DNA from: CAYVQA01 sp045119035
GTDB lineage: Bacteria; Bacillota_I; Bacilli_A; ML615J-28; CAG-313
Reading direction: 5' to 3'
Length of the DNA stretch: 64,000 nucleotides
Assembly: GCA_045119035.1 (NCBI GenBank)
Contig: JBGVCU010000057.1
Span: 1 to 64,000, forward strand
The first letter of the stretch is position 1; the number at the start of each line of letters is the position of its first letter. The position numbers were made by a program, and so were the translations under genes. The notes below the pieces were generated by a model, which saw only the letters and a program-made list of their open reading frames with translations, was not told the origin of the DNA and made no database searches. Of the stretch, positions 36,134 to 45,923 are shown piece by piece.

Positions 36134-36721
36134 ATGGATTTAAAGATTAGAGACGGTTGGATCGAAGTTATTTGTGGAAGTATGTTCGCTGGAAAAACAG
36201 AAGAATTAATCAGAAGAATTACAAGAATTCAATTTGCTAAAAAAGAAGTAATTGTATTTAAACCAGAAATAGATGATCGTTATGATAAACAAATGGTTGT
36301 ATCTCATAGCGCCAGAAAAGTTAAATCTATTCCTGTTTCAAGTAGTAAACAAATCTTAGAATCTTTAGATCATTTTCCATATGCAGTTGCAATTGATGAA
36401 GCTCAATTCTTTGATAGAGGAATCATTAAAGTAGCTGAATATTTAGCTGATAATGGTGTTAGAGTAATTATAGCTGGACTTGATTTAGATTTTAGAGGAG
36501 AACCTTTTGGAGTAATGCCTGATTTCTTATGTAGAGCAGAATATGTGACAAAACTTCAAGCAATTTGTCAAGTATGCGGAGACCCTGCAACTCGTACTCA
36601 AAGAATTATTGATGGAAAACCTGCTAATTACGATGATCCAATAATTGTTGTAAGTGCAAAAGAAAAATACGAAGCAAGATGTAGACATTGTCATCAAGTA
36701 CCGGGACGCCCTAATGAATAA
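36134..36721 (+). CDS. tdk: Thymidine kinase, type II
   Basis: 195 residues from ATG 36134, preferred because GAGGTGG lies 7 bases before it; a longer TTG frame would bury that site. P-loop GSMFAGKTEELIRR, Walker B-like IDEAQFF and the C-terminal zinc site (CQVCG and CRHCH) are all present. It phosphorylates thymidine with ATP in pyrimidine salvage, in the cytoplasm. The end overlaps tadA by 8 bp. Confidence 0.96.
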   Translation: MDLKIRDGWIEVICGSMFAGKTEELIRRITRIQFAKKEVIVFKPEIDDRYDKQMVVSHSARKVKSIPVSSSKQILESLDHFPYAVAIDEAQFFDRGIIKVAEYLADNGVRVIIAGLDLDFRGEPFGVMPDFLCRAEYVTKLQAICQVCGDPATRTQRIIDGKPANYDDPIIVVSAKEKYEARCRHCHQVPGRPNE

Positions 36722-37175
36722 TTATGAATATATGCAAATTGCTTTAGAAGAAGCAAAGCTTGCAGCATTAGAAAATGAAGTTCCAGTTGGATGTATTATT
36801 GTAAAAGATAACGAAATTATTGCAAGAACTCATAATACAAGACATAAAAATAAATCTGCAATTAATCATGCAGAGATTATGGCAATAGATGAAGCTTGTA
36901 AAAAATTATCTTCTTGGCAATTAGATGGTTGCACAATGTATGTAACATTAGAACCATGTATTATGTGTGCCGGTGCAATTTTACAAGCCCGTATCAAAAC
37001 TGTCGTATTTGCCTCAAAAGAGCCCAAATTTGGAGCTTGTGGTAGTGTTGTGAATATATTTAACTCCCTTGAATATAAATTTAATCATGAAGTAGAGTTA
37101 ATTGAAGGAATTTGCGAAAATGAATCAAAAACATTAATTAAAGATTTCTTCAAAAATCTACGTAATACTAAATAA
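36714..37175 (+). CDS. tadA: tRNA-specific adenosine deaminase
   Basis: 153 residues from ATG 36714, which overlaps the last 8 bases of tdk and gives the usual TadA length. Zinc deaminase motifs NHAEIMAID (His, proton-shuttle Glu) and PCIMCAGAI (two Cys) are intact, and the helix before them (MQIALEEAKLAALENEVPVG) is typical. It converts A34 to inosine in tRNA-Arg(ACG). The upstream ribosome binding site is weak, so translation is likely coupled to tdk. Confidence 0.95.
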   Translation: MNNYEYMQIALEEAKLAALENEVPVGCIIVKDNEIIARTHNTRHKNKSAINHAEIMAIDEACKKLSSWQLDGCTMYVTLEPCIMCAGAILQARIKTVVFASKEPKFGACGSVVNIFNSLEYKFNHEVELIEGICENESKTLIKDFFKNLRNTK

Positions 37176-37181
37176 ATATAT

Positions 37182-37210
37182 TTGACAATACTGAGTAAAT
37201 TTGGTATAAT
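37182..37210 (+). promoter_or_regulatory. Promoter of the SRP RNA gene
   Basis: TTGACA at 37182-37187, 17-bp spacer, TATAAT at 37205-37210 with an extended TGG; a full-consensus promoter just before the RNA. Confidence 0.92.
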
Positions 37211-37216
37211 ATCTAA

Positions 37217-37334
37217 GGATTTCATTTTAGACACCTTCATCCAAGGTTACATAGTGAACCAGGTCAGGCCTTGATCGGAGCAGCCTTAAGCTTTTGTAAC
37301 TTGTGGGTGGGGGGCTCTAAGATGAAATCCTTTT
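37217..37334 (+). ncRNA. ffs: Signal recognition particle RNA (4.5S/SRP small type)
   Basis: About 115 nt. The ends pair: GGATTTCATTTTAGA near 37217-37231 with TCTAAGATGAAATCC near 37316-37330. The centre has the conserved domain IV core, GGTCAGG around 37262-37268 and AGCAGCC around 37279-37285, which binds Ffh. The apical part between CAGG and AGCA is 10 nt as usual but reads CCTTGATCGG, so the loop is not the usual GGAA tetraloop. A T run follows the 3' end. With Ffh and FtsY it targets signal-peptide proteins, including the many lipoproteins here, to the membrane. Confidence 0.92.
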
Positions 37335-37337
37335 AAT

Positions 37338-37366
37338 TTGATTAAAACAAAGAAAAATGATAAAAT
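37338..37366 (+). promoter_or_regulatory. Promoter of dus
   Basis: TTGATT at 37338-37343, 17-bp spacer, TAAAAT at 37361-37366 with an extended TGA; overlaps the end of the SRP RNA terminator region. Confidence 0.65.
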
Positions 37367-37395
37367 ATAAAAAAACATATATATGGTAAAAAATT

Positions 37396-38373
37396 ATGGA
37401 ATTTAAAATTGGAAATATAAAACCTAAAAACCGAATAGTTTTAGCCCCAATGGCAGGAATTAGTAACCAAGCATTTAGAACCATTTGTAAAGAAATGGGA
37501 GCAGGTCTTGTATATGCTGAGATGGTTAGTGATAAAGGAATACAATTTAATAACGAAAAAACAAAAAAGATGTGTGAAATCTTAGAAGAAGAACATCCAA
37601 TTGCAATGCAAATATTTGGTTCAAATCATGAAACAATCACCGCATCTGCAAAAGAAATGATTAAATTATCTAACTTTGATATTCTAGATGTTAATATGGG
37701 ATGTCCTGTAAATAAAGTTATAAAAAGCGATTCTGGATCAGCTTTACTTAAACACCCTGATAAGATATATAATATTGTTAAGAGTTTAAAAGAAAATGTT
37801 GATATTCCTGTATCTATTAAAATTAGAGCTGGCTATGATTTTCAAAGTATTAATTGTCAAGAAGTTACTCGACTTGCTAATTTAGCAGGTGTTGATTGTA
37901 TTACAATTCATGGTAGAACTCGTTCACAACTATATACTGGAAAAAGCAATTTAGAATATATTAAAATGGTAAAAGAAACTTCAGATTGTCCTGTTATAGG
38001 AAATGGAGATATCGTTGATATTGCTACGGCTGATGCTATGTTTGAAAAAACAGGAGTAGATGCAATTATGATTGGTCGTGCTGCAATGGGAAACCCTTGG
38101 ATTTTTAAGCAACTTGATCAGTATTATTCAAAAGGTATTATTTTACCTCCAGTTACACCATTTGAAGTAGTTGATATGATATTAGAACACGCTAAAAGAT
38201 TACTTGATTTAAAAGGTGAACATGTTGCAATGATTGAAATGAGAGGACATGCTGCTTGGTATTTAAAACAAATTCCTCATTCAAAAGAATTTAGAGTAGA
38301 AGCAGCAAGTGTAAAAACATTTGATCAACTTGTAAATATATGTAACAGACTAAAAAGTAAAATAACTGACTAA
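37396..38373 (+). CDS. dusB: tRNA-dihydrouridine synthase, DusB type
   Basis: 325 residues, usual length. FMN-binding TIM barrel with LAPMAGISNQAFR at the start, the catalytic Cys in VNMGCPVNKV (about residue 100), IKIRAGYD, ITIHGRTRSQLYTG and the phosphate site MIGRAAMGNPW. It reduces uridines in the D-loop of tRNA. The stop codon lies inside the left arm of a hairpin shared with the convergent hflX gene. Confidence 0.94.
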   Translation: MEFKIGNIKPKNRIVLAPMAGISNQAFRTICKEMGAGLVYAEMVSDKGIQFNNEKTKKMCEILEEEHPIAMQIFGSNHETITASAKEMIKLSNFDILDVNMGCPVNKVIKSDSGSALLKHPDKIYNIVKSLKENVDIPVSIKIRAGYDFQSINCQEVTRLANLAGVDCITIHGRTRSQLYTGKSNLEYIKMVKETSDCPVIGNGDIVDIATADAMFEKTGVDAIMIGRAAMGNPWIFKQLDQYYSKGIILPPVTPFEVVDMILEHAKRLLDLKGEHVAMIEMRGHAAWYLKQIPHSKEFRVEAASVKTFDQLVNICNRLKSKITD

Positions 38374-38396
38374 TAAATAGTCAGTTATTTTTTAAT
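38359..38396. terminator. Bidirectional terminator between dus and hflX
   Basis: A 14-bp perfect stem (38359-38372 with 38378-38391), loop ATAAA, with T runs on the 3' side in both directions. It overlaps the last codons of both dus and hflX. Confidence 0.9.
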
Positions 38397-39683
38397 TTCA
38401 TATTGTTTATATATATTATATAAATATTGGCTAACAACAGCATCAACATATATTCCATTATCTAAATATTCTGTTTCATTAACAATTGAATTTGTAATAA
38501 TTTTATTTAATATTTCACCTTTATCATATGGAATTAATAATTTAATATTATATTGATTTGGATATAAAATCTCTTCAATACGATTAATTAATTCACTATA
38601 GCCAGCTTTTGTTTTTCCAGAAATAAATAAATTATCTTTAGTTTCTAATGATTGTAAAACAAAATCATTAATTAAATCAGTTTTGTTATATACATTTAAA
38701 ATAGGTGCATCTTTAATACCTAATTCATTTAAAACTTCCAGTGTTGTTTTAACTTGTAAGTCTAAATATGGACTACTAGCATCTATTACATGAACAACCA
38801 AATCAGCATCTAATATTTCTTCTAAAGTAGATTTAAAAGATTCAATTAAATGATGGGGTAAATTACTAACAAAACCTACTGTATCTGTTATTAAAAATTC
38901 ATGATTAGAATTTGTTTTAATACGTCTTGTTGTTGTTTCAAGTGTAGCAAATAACATATTTTTAACAAACACTTGTTTTTCTTCTAATTTATCATTATTA
39001 AACATTTCAATTAAATTATTGATAGTTGTACTTTTTCCAACATTAGTATATCCAACGAATGCAACAACTTTGATATCATTAGCTTTTCTTGCTTTTCTTG
39101 CTTCTTGTCTATTTTTAACAACTTCTTTTAATTCGCTTTGAGCTTTATAAATTTGACGTTCAATATGACGTTGATCTAGTTCAAGTTTTGTTTCCCCACT
39201 ACCACGACGTGCTCCTACTGCTCCACTTGCTCCACCACCAGTACGAGACATATAATCACGTGAACCAATTAATCGTGGTAACATATATTTAAGTTTTGCA
39301 ATTTTTACTTGAAGCACTGCTTCTTTTGTTTTTGCACGTTGTTCAAATATTGTTAAAATTAACATATTACGATCAATTATTTCGCAATCTAAATACTTTT
39401 GTAGATTTGAAATTTGTGCAGGTGATAGTTCATCAGCAAATATAATAGTATGTACTTCAAGTGCATCCTTCATCATTTTTAATTCATCAAGTTTTCCTGA
39501 TCCTAAATATGTTTTTGCTTTAGGATGATCTAAGTTTTGAATTAAAGTATCAACTACCTCAAAATAACAAGCTTCAGCTAAATTTATAACTTCATTAAAA
39601 TGATATGAAAATAATTCATCATTTGTATATGTGTTAACATATGCAACAATGACTTTTTGTCTTTCAATTATAGATTCTTCCAT
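38385..39683 (-). CDS. hflX: Ribosome-associated GTPase HflX
   Basis: 432 residues. The N-terminal domain ends in the glycine-rich linker SRTGGGASGAVGARRGSGE with ELDQRHIERQI, which is diagnostic for HflX. The G domain has GYTNVGKST (G1), DTVGFVSNLPHHLIESFKST (G3 and following) and NKTDL (G4). HflX splits stalled 70S ribosomes under stress. The gene runs opposite to its neighbours, with a -10 (TATAAT) at 39711-39706 on the reverse strand and an AAGGAGG ribosome binding site. Confidence 0.96.
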   Translation of the reverse strand: MEESIIERQKVIVAYVNTYTNDELFSYHFNEVINLAEACYFEVVDTLIQNLDHPKAKTYLGSGKLDELKMMKDALEVHTIIFADELSPAQISNLQKYLDCEIIDRNMLILTIFEQRAKTKEAVLQVKIAKLKYMLPRLIGSRDYMSRTGGGASGAVGARRGSGETKLELDQRHIERQIYKAQSELKEVVKNRQEARKARKANDIKVVAFVGYTNVGKSTTINNLIEMFNNDKLEEKQVFVKNMLFATLETTTRRIKTNSNHEFLITDTVGFVSNLPHHLIESFKSTLEEILDADLVVHVIDASSPYLDLQVKTTLEVLNELGIKDAPILNVYNKTDLINDFVLQSLETKDNLFISGKTKAGYSELINRIEEILYPNQYNIKLLIPYDKGEILNKIITNSIVNETEYLDNGIYVDAVVSQYLYNIYKQYEIKK

Positions 39684-39794
39684 AAAGCCTCCTTAAAGAT
39701 ATTTAATTATAACACATTTTGTAAAAAAAAGATAATATAATAATAATTTCTTTAACAAATTAATATTAATAGTAGAGACTTATGGAGGATATAA

Positions 39795-41477
39795 ATGTTA
39801 TATAGTGAAGAAATGGAAAATGTATTAAAAAGAAGTAAAGAAATTAAAGAAAAATTAAAAGATGAAAAAGAAAATACCGGTCATATATTAATGGCATTAT
39901 ATGAAAATAACGATACAATATGCCATTTTTTATTTGAAGAAGATGGTATTACAATGGAAAATATATTAAAATATTATTATGAAGTAATAGATACAATTGA
40001 TGATTTAAATTTAATATTTCAAAAAACAAAAGAATATGCAGCAAAATATAAAGCTAAAAAGATATATGATGAATATATATTTTATGCTATTTTAAATAAT
40101 GATTGTATTGCACATTCAATTATCAAAAAATTAAATATTGATATGGAACAATATCTAGAAGATACACTTGAAATAATGAATGTTGACAATAATAATACTG
40201 AAAAAGAAGAATATCCTTTCTTGATTAATTTATCTTCTAATAAAAATAATACAAAATATATAAAGTATAAAGATTATCTTGAAAGAATGATATATATATT
40301 AAACAAGAAAAATAAACATAATCCTTTATTGATTGGTAATCCCGGGGTTGGTAAAACCGCGCTTGTTGAAGGTTTAGCAAAACATATCAAAACCCCAGTA
40401 TATCAACTTGATATAGGTATTACAGTATCTAAAACAAAATATCGTGGCGAACTTGAAGAAAAAATAATCAAAACAATGAATTTTATAAAGAAAACTAACT
40501 CAATTTTATTTATTGATGAAATACATACGATAGTTAACTCTTCAAACTCCGATAGTGCTTTAGATATCGCTAATATCTTAAAACCGTATTTAACAAAAGA
40601 AAATATCAAAATAATTGGAGCTACTACTTTAGATGAATATTATAATTTTATTGAAAAAGATAAAGCACTATCAAGAAGATTTAATAATTTATTTATTGAT
40701 GAACCTAATATATCTGAAACAAGTAATATTGTAAATAGATTACTTCCAATATACGAAGAATATCATGATATAAAATATAACAAAAAGCTAATCAATAATA
40801 TAATTAACTATACCAATATATATATGCCAAATAAAACATTTCCTGATAAAGCATTAGATATAATTGATGAATTAGGATCTAGAAAAGGAAAAAACTTAGA
40901 ACATACTCTTAAAAAAATAATAAAAGATTATACAGGTATATATACGATAAATGAAAATAAATTAAATAAAATCAACTTATTTTATCCAGAACTAATTAAA
41001 TATTATAAACCGTTAATAAAACTAAATTTTAACGATAGAAATAATATTGTATTAATTAAAACAAAAACTGATTTTAAAATAAACAATTTAATTAATGATT
41101 TAGAAAAGATATTCAGGTTTAAAAAAGAAGCATATTTAGAAATAGATTTAGAATTATTTACAGATTATACTATGTTAAATAATTTAATTGGTTCATCTAA
41201 AGGCTATGTAGGATATAATGAAGGTGGCTTATTATCTGAACATATTTTAAAATATCCGTTATCAGTAATTTATTTAAAAAATTTAGATAAATGCCATTAT
41301 CAGATAGAATATTTTATTAGAAATATATTTAAAAAAGATTTTTTATTAGATAATAAAAATAGAAAAATTTATCTAAAAAATTGTATTTTTTTATTTTCAA
41401 TAAGTGAAAATAATCAAAATGTTGGATTAATAAGACATAATGTGAATAAAAAAATAGAATTTGATATTGAAATTTAA
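39795..41477 (+). CDS. Clp/Hsp100 ATPase with a decayed second AAA+ domain
   Basis: 560 residues, against 750-860 for ClpC/ClpB. The N-terminal ~140 residues look like a Clp N-domain (double repeat). D1 is intact: GNPGVGKTALVEGLA near residue 180, ILFIDEIHTI, sensor IGATTLDEY and Arg finger ALSRRFNN. The second domain starts near residue 400 but its Walker A is gone. LIGSSKGYVGYNEGGLLSE is kept, the Walker B has become VIYLKNLDKC, and the protein stops right after the sensor 1 strand, lacking the small D2 subdomain. It may still form D1-driven hexamers, act as an adaptor, or be decaying. It has an intact start with GGAGG and its own terminator, and no internal stops. Confidence 0.85.
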   Translation: MLYSEEMENVLKRSKEIKEKLKDEKENTGHILMALYENNDTICHFLFEEDGITMENILKYYYEVIDTIDDLNLIFQKTKEYAAKYKAKKIYDEYIFYAILNNDCIAHSIIKKLNIDMEQYLEDTLEIMNVDNNNTEKEEYPFLINLSSNKNNTKYIKYKDYLERMIYILNKKNKHNPLLIGNPGVGKTALVEGLAKHIKTPVYQLDIGITVSKTKYRGELEEKIIKTMNFIKKTNSILFIDEIHTIVNSSNSDSALDIANILKPYLTKENIKIIGATTLDEYYNFIEKDKALSRRFNNLFIDEPNISETSNIVNRLLPIYEEYHDIKYNKKLINNIINYTNIYMPNKTFPDKALDIIDELGSRKGKNLEHTLKKIIKDYTGIYTINENKLNKINLFYPELIKYYKPLIKLNFNDRNNIVLIKTKTDFKINNLINDLEKIFRFKKEAYLEIDLELFTDYTMLNNLIGSSKGYVGYNEGGLLSEHILKYPLSVIYLKNLDKCHYQIEYFIRNIFKKDFLLDNKNRKIYLKNCIFLFSISENNQNVGLIRHNVNKKIEFDIEI

Positions 41478-41503
41478 CAAGGTATTAAAATACCTTGTTT
41501 TAT
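41476..41503 (+). terminator. Terminator of the Clp-like gene
   Basis: AACAAGGTA (41476-41484) pairs with TACCTTGTT (41491-41499), followed by T-rich sequence; begins inside the stop codon. Confidence 0.85.
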
Positions 41504-41540
41504 TATTCTTTCTTTAAAATAAAAAATAAAACATATGTAT

Positions 41541-41569
41541 TTGAAATTTTTTAAAATTTATGTTATAAT
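41541..41569 (+). promoter_or_regulatory. Promoter of the helicase-cdaA-ispDF operon
   Basis: TTGAAA at 41541-41546, 17-bp spacer, TATAAT at 41564-41569, about 35 bases before the start of the first gene. Confidence 0.75.
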
Positions 41570-41604
41570 AAAATGTAATAGTCTATAAAAAAGGAGGTAG
41601 TAAT

Positions 41605-44600
41605 ATGAAACATAATCAAAGTAATTATCGTATTGAACTTCGTAATAAACATTTGTTAGATATTTTATGTAGTGATTACTACCTAGAACTTGGAGTAATT
41701 GACTTAAATCTTTTAAATGATTTATTAAATGATAAACAATTGAATCTAGTTGATATTGAGTATCGTGATTTATCTAATGAAGGTGTAGGACAAATTAGAG
41801 AAGATGATGAAGATATTCATTATCAAGTAAATTATTTAGTTTCACTTAGACAAAAGAACTCAACAGATAAATTTTTTATTACTTGTAATTGTTTAAGATA
41901 TTTAAATACTGAAGGTTTTGAAGTCCATGCTCCTATGGTGCTTATTCCTGTTGAAATTGACTATGAAAATTTTAGAATTTGTAAATCTGGTCCTGCTATT
42001 CCTAACTCTTTACTTCTTAATTATTTAACAAAAGAGTTTATGATTAAAGAATCAAATCCTAATTATGGTAAAGAAAATAATGATTCTAAAAAACAATCAA
42101 GTTTAGCACATAGTTTAGATGATTTTAAAAATCCAAAACTAAATACTTTCTCTCAAATTGATAAATATTGTGAAGAACTAGCTAGTCTTTGTGGTTTAAA
42201 ATATAATATTTATAATTATTTAACAACTGTTCAAGTAGAATATAATGATTATATTAGTGATGAAAATGTATTCGATGTTGAACGTTCTATATATAGCCGT
42301 AGACCTGAAGAAATTACTGAAGAATATTTCAAAAAAGTAAAAGCAATTCTTCCAACAAATATTAGCCAAAAAGAAGCAATTCTAAAAGCAGCAAACGGTG
42401 AAAGCTTCGTCGTAAACGGAAAACTTGGAAGCGGTAAAACATATACAGCAATTAATATTATATGTGACCAATTAGCAAAAGGTAAAAAGATTTTATATGT
42501 TAACCAAGATATTGATAATTTATATGATATTGAAAAAAATTTAAATGCCCTTCATTTAGAAAATGCGGTTTATAATTTTTCAAAAAACATTAAATCAATT
42601 GACTCTTCAAAAACAGTATTCCCAGATGGTTTTGATTCTGAATTTGATATCAGTAAAGTTAAAAAAATTGAAAGTTATCATGATCACTATGATTATAAAC
42701 TTCATGGATATTCAAAAAGAAAAATATACGAAGATATTGCTGTTATTAAAAGACAACATCAAAAATTAGAACCAATTGAGATTAAAACTAATCTACAATA
42801 TTTTGAAGCTGTTCATATTTATGAACAAGCTAAAGAAGTTGAAAAAAGATTAAATTTAATTGATCCATATGATACAAACTGTTGGAGAAATATTTCTATT
42901 GAGCATCATAACTTAAATGACCAAGAAATTGCCAATAGAACAAAGAATATGTTAGACGCAAACCAACAATTATTAAAAAAATCTCTTGCGTTCCAAGAAA
43001 ATTATTTTATTAAAGCTCCGAATAATATAGCTGATATATATTCACTTACTACATGTATGGCTGAATTTGCTAAAGCAAGACCTCTAAAATCATGGCTTGA
43101 CAGAAGCACAAAAGTAAAAGTAAAATCGGCTATTCAAGAATTACAAAATTTATCTGATACATATTTTTCTGTAAGAGAATATTATGGACAAAATATTTTA
43201 AATACATATGTTCCAAAGAAAATAGATAATATTATTGAAAGATTACATTATAAATTATTTGGGACATCAGAGCTTACAAAAGCCAGTGATGAATTATATA
43301 TTAATAAATTATTAAATGAAAAAAATAATATAATTCAAATCACTGAGACTATTAAAAAACTATCATTAGATTTTGAAAATGTTTCAAATAATATTAAACA
43401 ATATTTTAATATTAATAGTCTTGATGAATACATATATGAGACAATTGAAGAATTATATTTATTATTATCAAATAACTATATTATTAAAAAATGGTATATT
43501 GCGTTTAACACAGCTTATGAGAAATTAATGGATATTCAAAATGAAGTACTATATCATATAGATGAATTAGAACTTTTAAAGAAAGAATTATCACAATATA
43601 TTTTAAAACCAGAATATTTAACTTTTGAATATTCTGATGAAGCAGCAAAATCACCAATTTTTAATCTTTATGCTAGACGTTATTTTAATAGAAAAGCAAT
43701 AACACAAGCACATTTAACAGTTGATCATATTACTGATTTATATGAAAGATTTTATAAAAAACAACTAGAAATTAATCAACTAGTTGTAGATATGACATAT
43801 ATTAAAAAATATAGTGTTGAAGAACAATATAAAGCATTTATTGCTTTTTGTAATTATGTAAAACGTCTTTCTAAATTAGAAATGCGTATAATTAAAAATT
43901 TCTTCGCAAATGTTGTTTATAATCCTGAATATGATTATGAAAAAGTTATTAGTGATTTACAAATTTTCTTACAAAACGTAGATTCACTTAAAAAACTTGA
44001 AAATAGATTATTAGAGTATAAAATTAAATTAACATCTCATTTACCACATGAAAAAATAAATGAATTATTAACATGGAATATATATTTACAAGATGTATTA
44101 TTATGTGGAAAAGAATTAGAGGGAATTTTTAAATATAATAGTGATATTCATTATGCTGGTTTAATATATCTTTCTAAAAAAGATAGTCAAATTGAACATG
44201 TTCAAAATAAAGTAAAAGAAAAAGAACAATATTTTATCTCTTTATTAGGAGAATCTTTTAAAGGATTTGATACCGATATTACAGGTATTACAAAATTAAT
44301 TGAGTATTTTGATCAATTCTCTGATCGTTTCAAACATATAAGATATATTGATCAATTATTTAATGATAAATTTTATCAAATGGTAACTGATTCTGAGGAA
44401 ATTTTAGACCTATATAATAAATGGTTTGAAGCTTATAAAGCTTTATCAAACTGTTTTAGAGGAGGTTTATCTATATTCCAAAGACAGAAGTTAAGTGAAA
44501 ATCATATTTTACTACAAAAATACTATAATAAAATAAATCAACTTGATGATGTTATATATATTACAACTATTTTAAATGAGTGGGAACAATATTGTTTAAA

Positions 44601-45915
44601 TGATTTTATTACTGGTATTAAAGAAGGAAAATATAAAGAAAATCTTGCTGTTAATTTCTATTATTCAGTATTAGATAAATATCGTACAGAACTAGAAAAA
44701 ATCCCATATGTAGAATATTCTACAGATGAATTTTTGAATGATGTTAAAGAATATAATATGTATGAACTTGCATATTGTACAAAAAACATTCATAAAATTA
44801 GATTATCTGTTCAACATGATAAAAGAAATAACCGTTTTAATACTGTTCGTTTTAATGATTATAATGCTATGATTAATTTTACTTTAAATCAACGTGCTAT
44901 ATATTTAGCTGATTTAAATATCTTTAATTCTAATATTAAATTATCAAACTTTGATTTAGTTTTAGTTGATGATGGACATTTATCAACTGCGAACAAATAT
45001 AATCGTATTAAAGAATGTAAACAAGTAATTGTATTTGGAGATAAATCATTTAGATCTTCAATTGTTAACTCTTTAATGCAAAGAACACCTACTCATGCAA
45101 CTATTGACTTTAATCATCGATATGTTTTAATGTCTAATAAATACAATAATTTATTCTCTAGAACAAATCAATATATTAAGTCACATAAAACAAAAACATT
45201 TATTGAACCAATTGAGTCAATTGATGATTTTGTTAATGAAGTTGTAAAAGTATTCTATGAAAAACCTAATCAAGTAATGAATATTATTGTAGGTAAACAT
45301 AGCACAAAACGTATTATGTATAAAAAATTAATCGATAAATTAGTAGAGTTTTATTCGAGAGAAGAAATTACTACGATTTTCAATTATCGTATTAAGATAA
45401 TTTATTCAAATCATGAATCTGCAAGCTATGTAAATAATGTATTCTTCTTTTTTGATGATTATTTAAATATGGATGAAAATTCACTTGAATTATTATTTAA
45501 GAATTTTACAATTGTAGAAAATTATATTTTCATCAAATATATTAAAAACGAAAATGAAGAAGAAAATCAAAAAATCGTTAAACTTCTTAATGGTATTATT
45601 AACAATAAAGAAGGAATTAAAAAAGAAAAAGAAATTAGTAAAATCATTATTGATGATATAAAGAAAAGAAATATTGGTACAAGAGTAGATTTTGGTTTTG
45701 GTGCCTTTGATATTGTAATTAGATCTACAACGAATACTGGTATAATTATATCTGGTTCTAAGACAGAAGATATATATTCTAATATAGATGATGTAAATTT
45801 CTATGTTACAACATATAGAAAATTTGGATGGAACGTAATAATGATTGATATTGCTGAATTTGTTGATGATTACTATTCAGCGTTAAATAAAATTATAGAC
45901 TTATGTAAGAAATAG
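41605..45915 (+). CDS. Divergent DUF4011/SF1 helicase-like protein
   Basis: 1436 residues. The N-terminus has the DUF4011-like pattern ending FEVHAPMVLIPVEI (about 115-130). A P-loop VNGKLGSGKTYTA near 271 begins an SF1 helicase core, followed by KKILYVNQDIDNL. The middle ~700 residues are helical. The rest of the core returns at FDLVLVDDGHLST (motif II, near 1120; usual DEAS is DDGH here) and KQVIVFGDKSF. The last ~100 residues (RVDFGFGAFDIVI, then YRKFGWNVIMIDI) look like the nuclease-fold tail of such helicases but the usual catalytic ECDG is replaced. These proteins are often in defence or DNA-repair contexts. Here it heads the cdaA operon, 8 bases upstream, so it may be a lineage-specific core gene. 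The activity may be partly lost. Confidence 0.65.
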   Translation: MKHNQSNYRIELRNKHLLDILCSDYYLELGVIDLNLLNDLLNDKQLNLVDIEYRDLSNEGVGQIREDDEDIHYQVNYLVSLRQKNSTDKFFITCNCLRYLNTEGFEVHAPMVLIPVEIDYENFRICKSGPAIPNSLLLNYLTKEFMIKESNPNYGKENNDSKKQSSLAHSLDDFKNPKLNTFSQIDKYCEELASLCGLKYNIYNYLTTVQVEYNDYISDENVFDVERSIYSRRPEEITEEYFKKVKAILPTNISQKEAILKAANGESFVVNGKLGSGKTYTAINIICDQLAKGKKILYVNQDIDNLYDIEKNLNALHLENAVYNFSKNIKSIDSSKTVFPDGFDSEFDISKVKKIESYHDHYDYKLHGYSKRKIYEDIAVIKRQHQKLEPIEIKTNLQYFEAVHIYEQAKEVEKRLNLIDPYDTNCWRNISIEHHNLNDQEIANRTKNMLDANQQLLKKSLAFQENYFIKAPNNIADIYSLTTCMAEFAKARPLKSWLDRSTKVKVKSAIQELQNLSDTYFSVREYYGQNILNTYVPKKIDNIIERLHYKLFGTSELTKASDELYINKLLNEKNNIIQITETIKKLSLDFENVSNNIKQYFNINSLDEYIYETIEELYLLLSNNYIIKKWYIAFNTAYEKLMDIQNEVLYHIDELELLKKELSQYILKPEYLTFEYSDEAAKSPIFNLYARRYFNRKAITQAHLTVDHITDLYERFYKKQLEINQLVVDMTYIKKYSVEEQYKAFIAFCNYVKRLSKLEMRIIKNFFANVVYNPEYDYEKVISDLQIFLQNVDSLKKLENRLLEYKIKLTSHLPHEKINELLTWNIYLQDVLLCGKELEGIFKYNSDIHYAGLIYLSKKDSQIEHVQNKVKEKEQYFISLLGESFKGFDTDITGITKLIEYFDQFSDRFKHIRYIDQLFNDKFYQMVTDSEEILDLYNKWFEAYKALSNCFRGGLSIFQRQKLSENHILLQKYYNKINQLDDVIYITTILNEWEQYCLNDFITGIKEGKYKENLAVNFYYSVLDKYRTELEKIPYVEYSTDEFLNDVKEYNMYELAYCTKNIHKIRLSVQHDKRNNRFNTVRFNDYNAMINFTLNQRAIYLADLNIFNSNIKLSNFDLVLVDDGHLSTANKYNRIKECKQVIVFGDKSFRSSIVNSLMQRTPTHATIDFNHRYVLMSNKYNNLFSRTNQYIKSHKTKTFIEPIESIDDFVNEVVKVFYEKPNQVMNIIVGKHSTKRIMYKKLIDKLVEFYSREEITTIFNYRIKIIYSNHESASYVNNVFFFFDDYLNMDENSLELLFKNFTIVENYIFIKYIKNENEEENQKIVKLLNGIINNKEGIKKEKEISKIIIDDIKKRNIGTRVDFGFGAFDIVIRSTTNTGIIISGSKTEDIYSNIDDVNFYVTTYRKFGWNVIMIDIAEFVDDYYSALNKIIDLCKK

Positions 45916-45923
45916 GAGGTATT

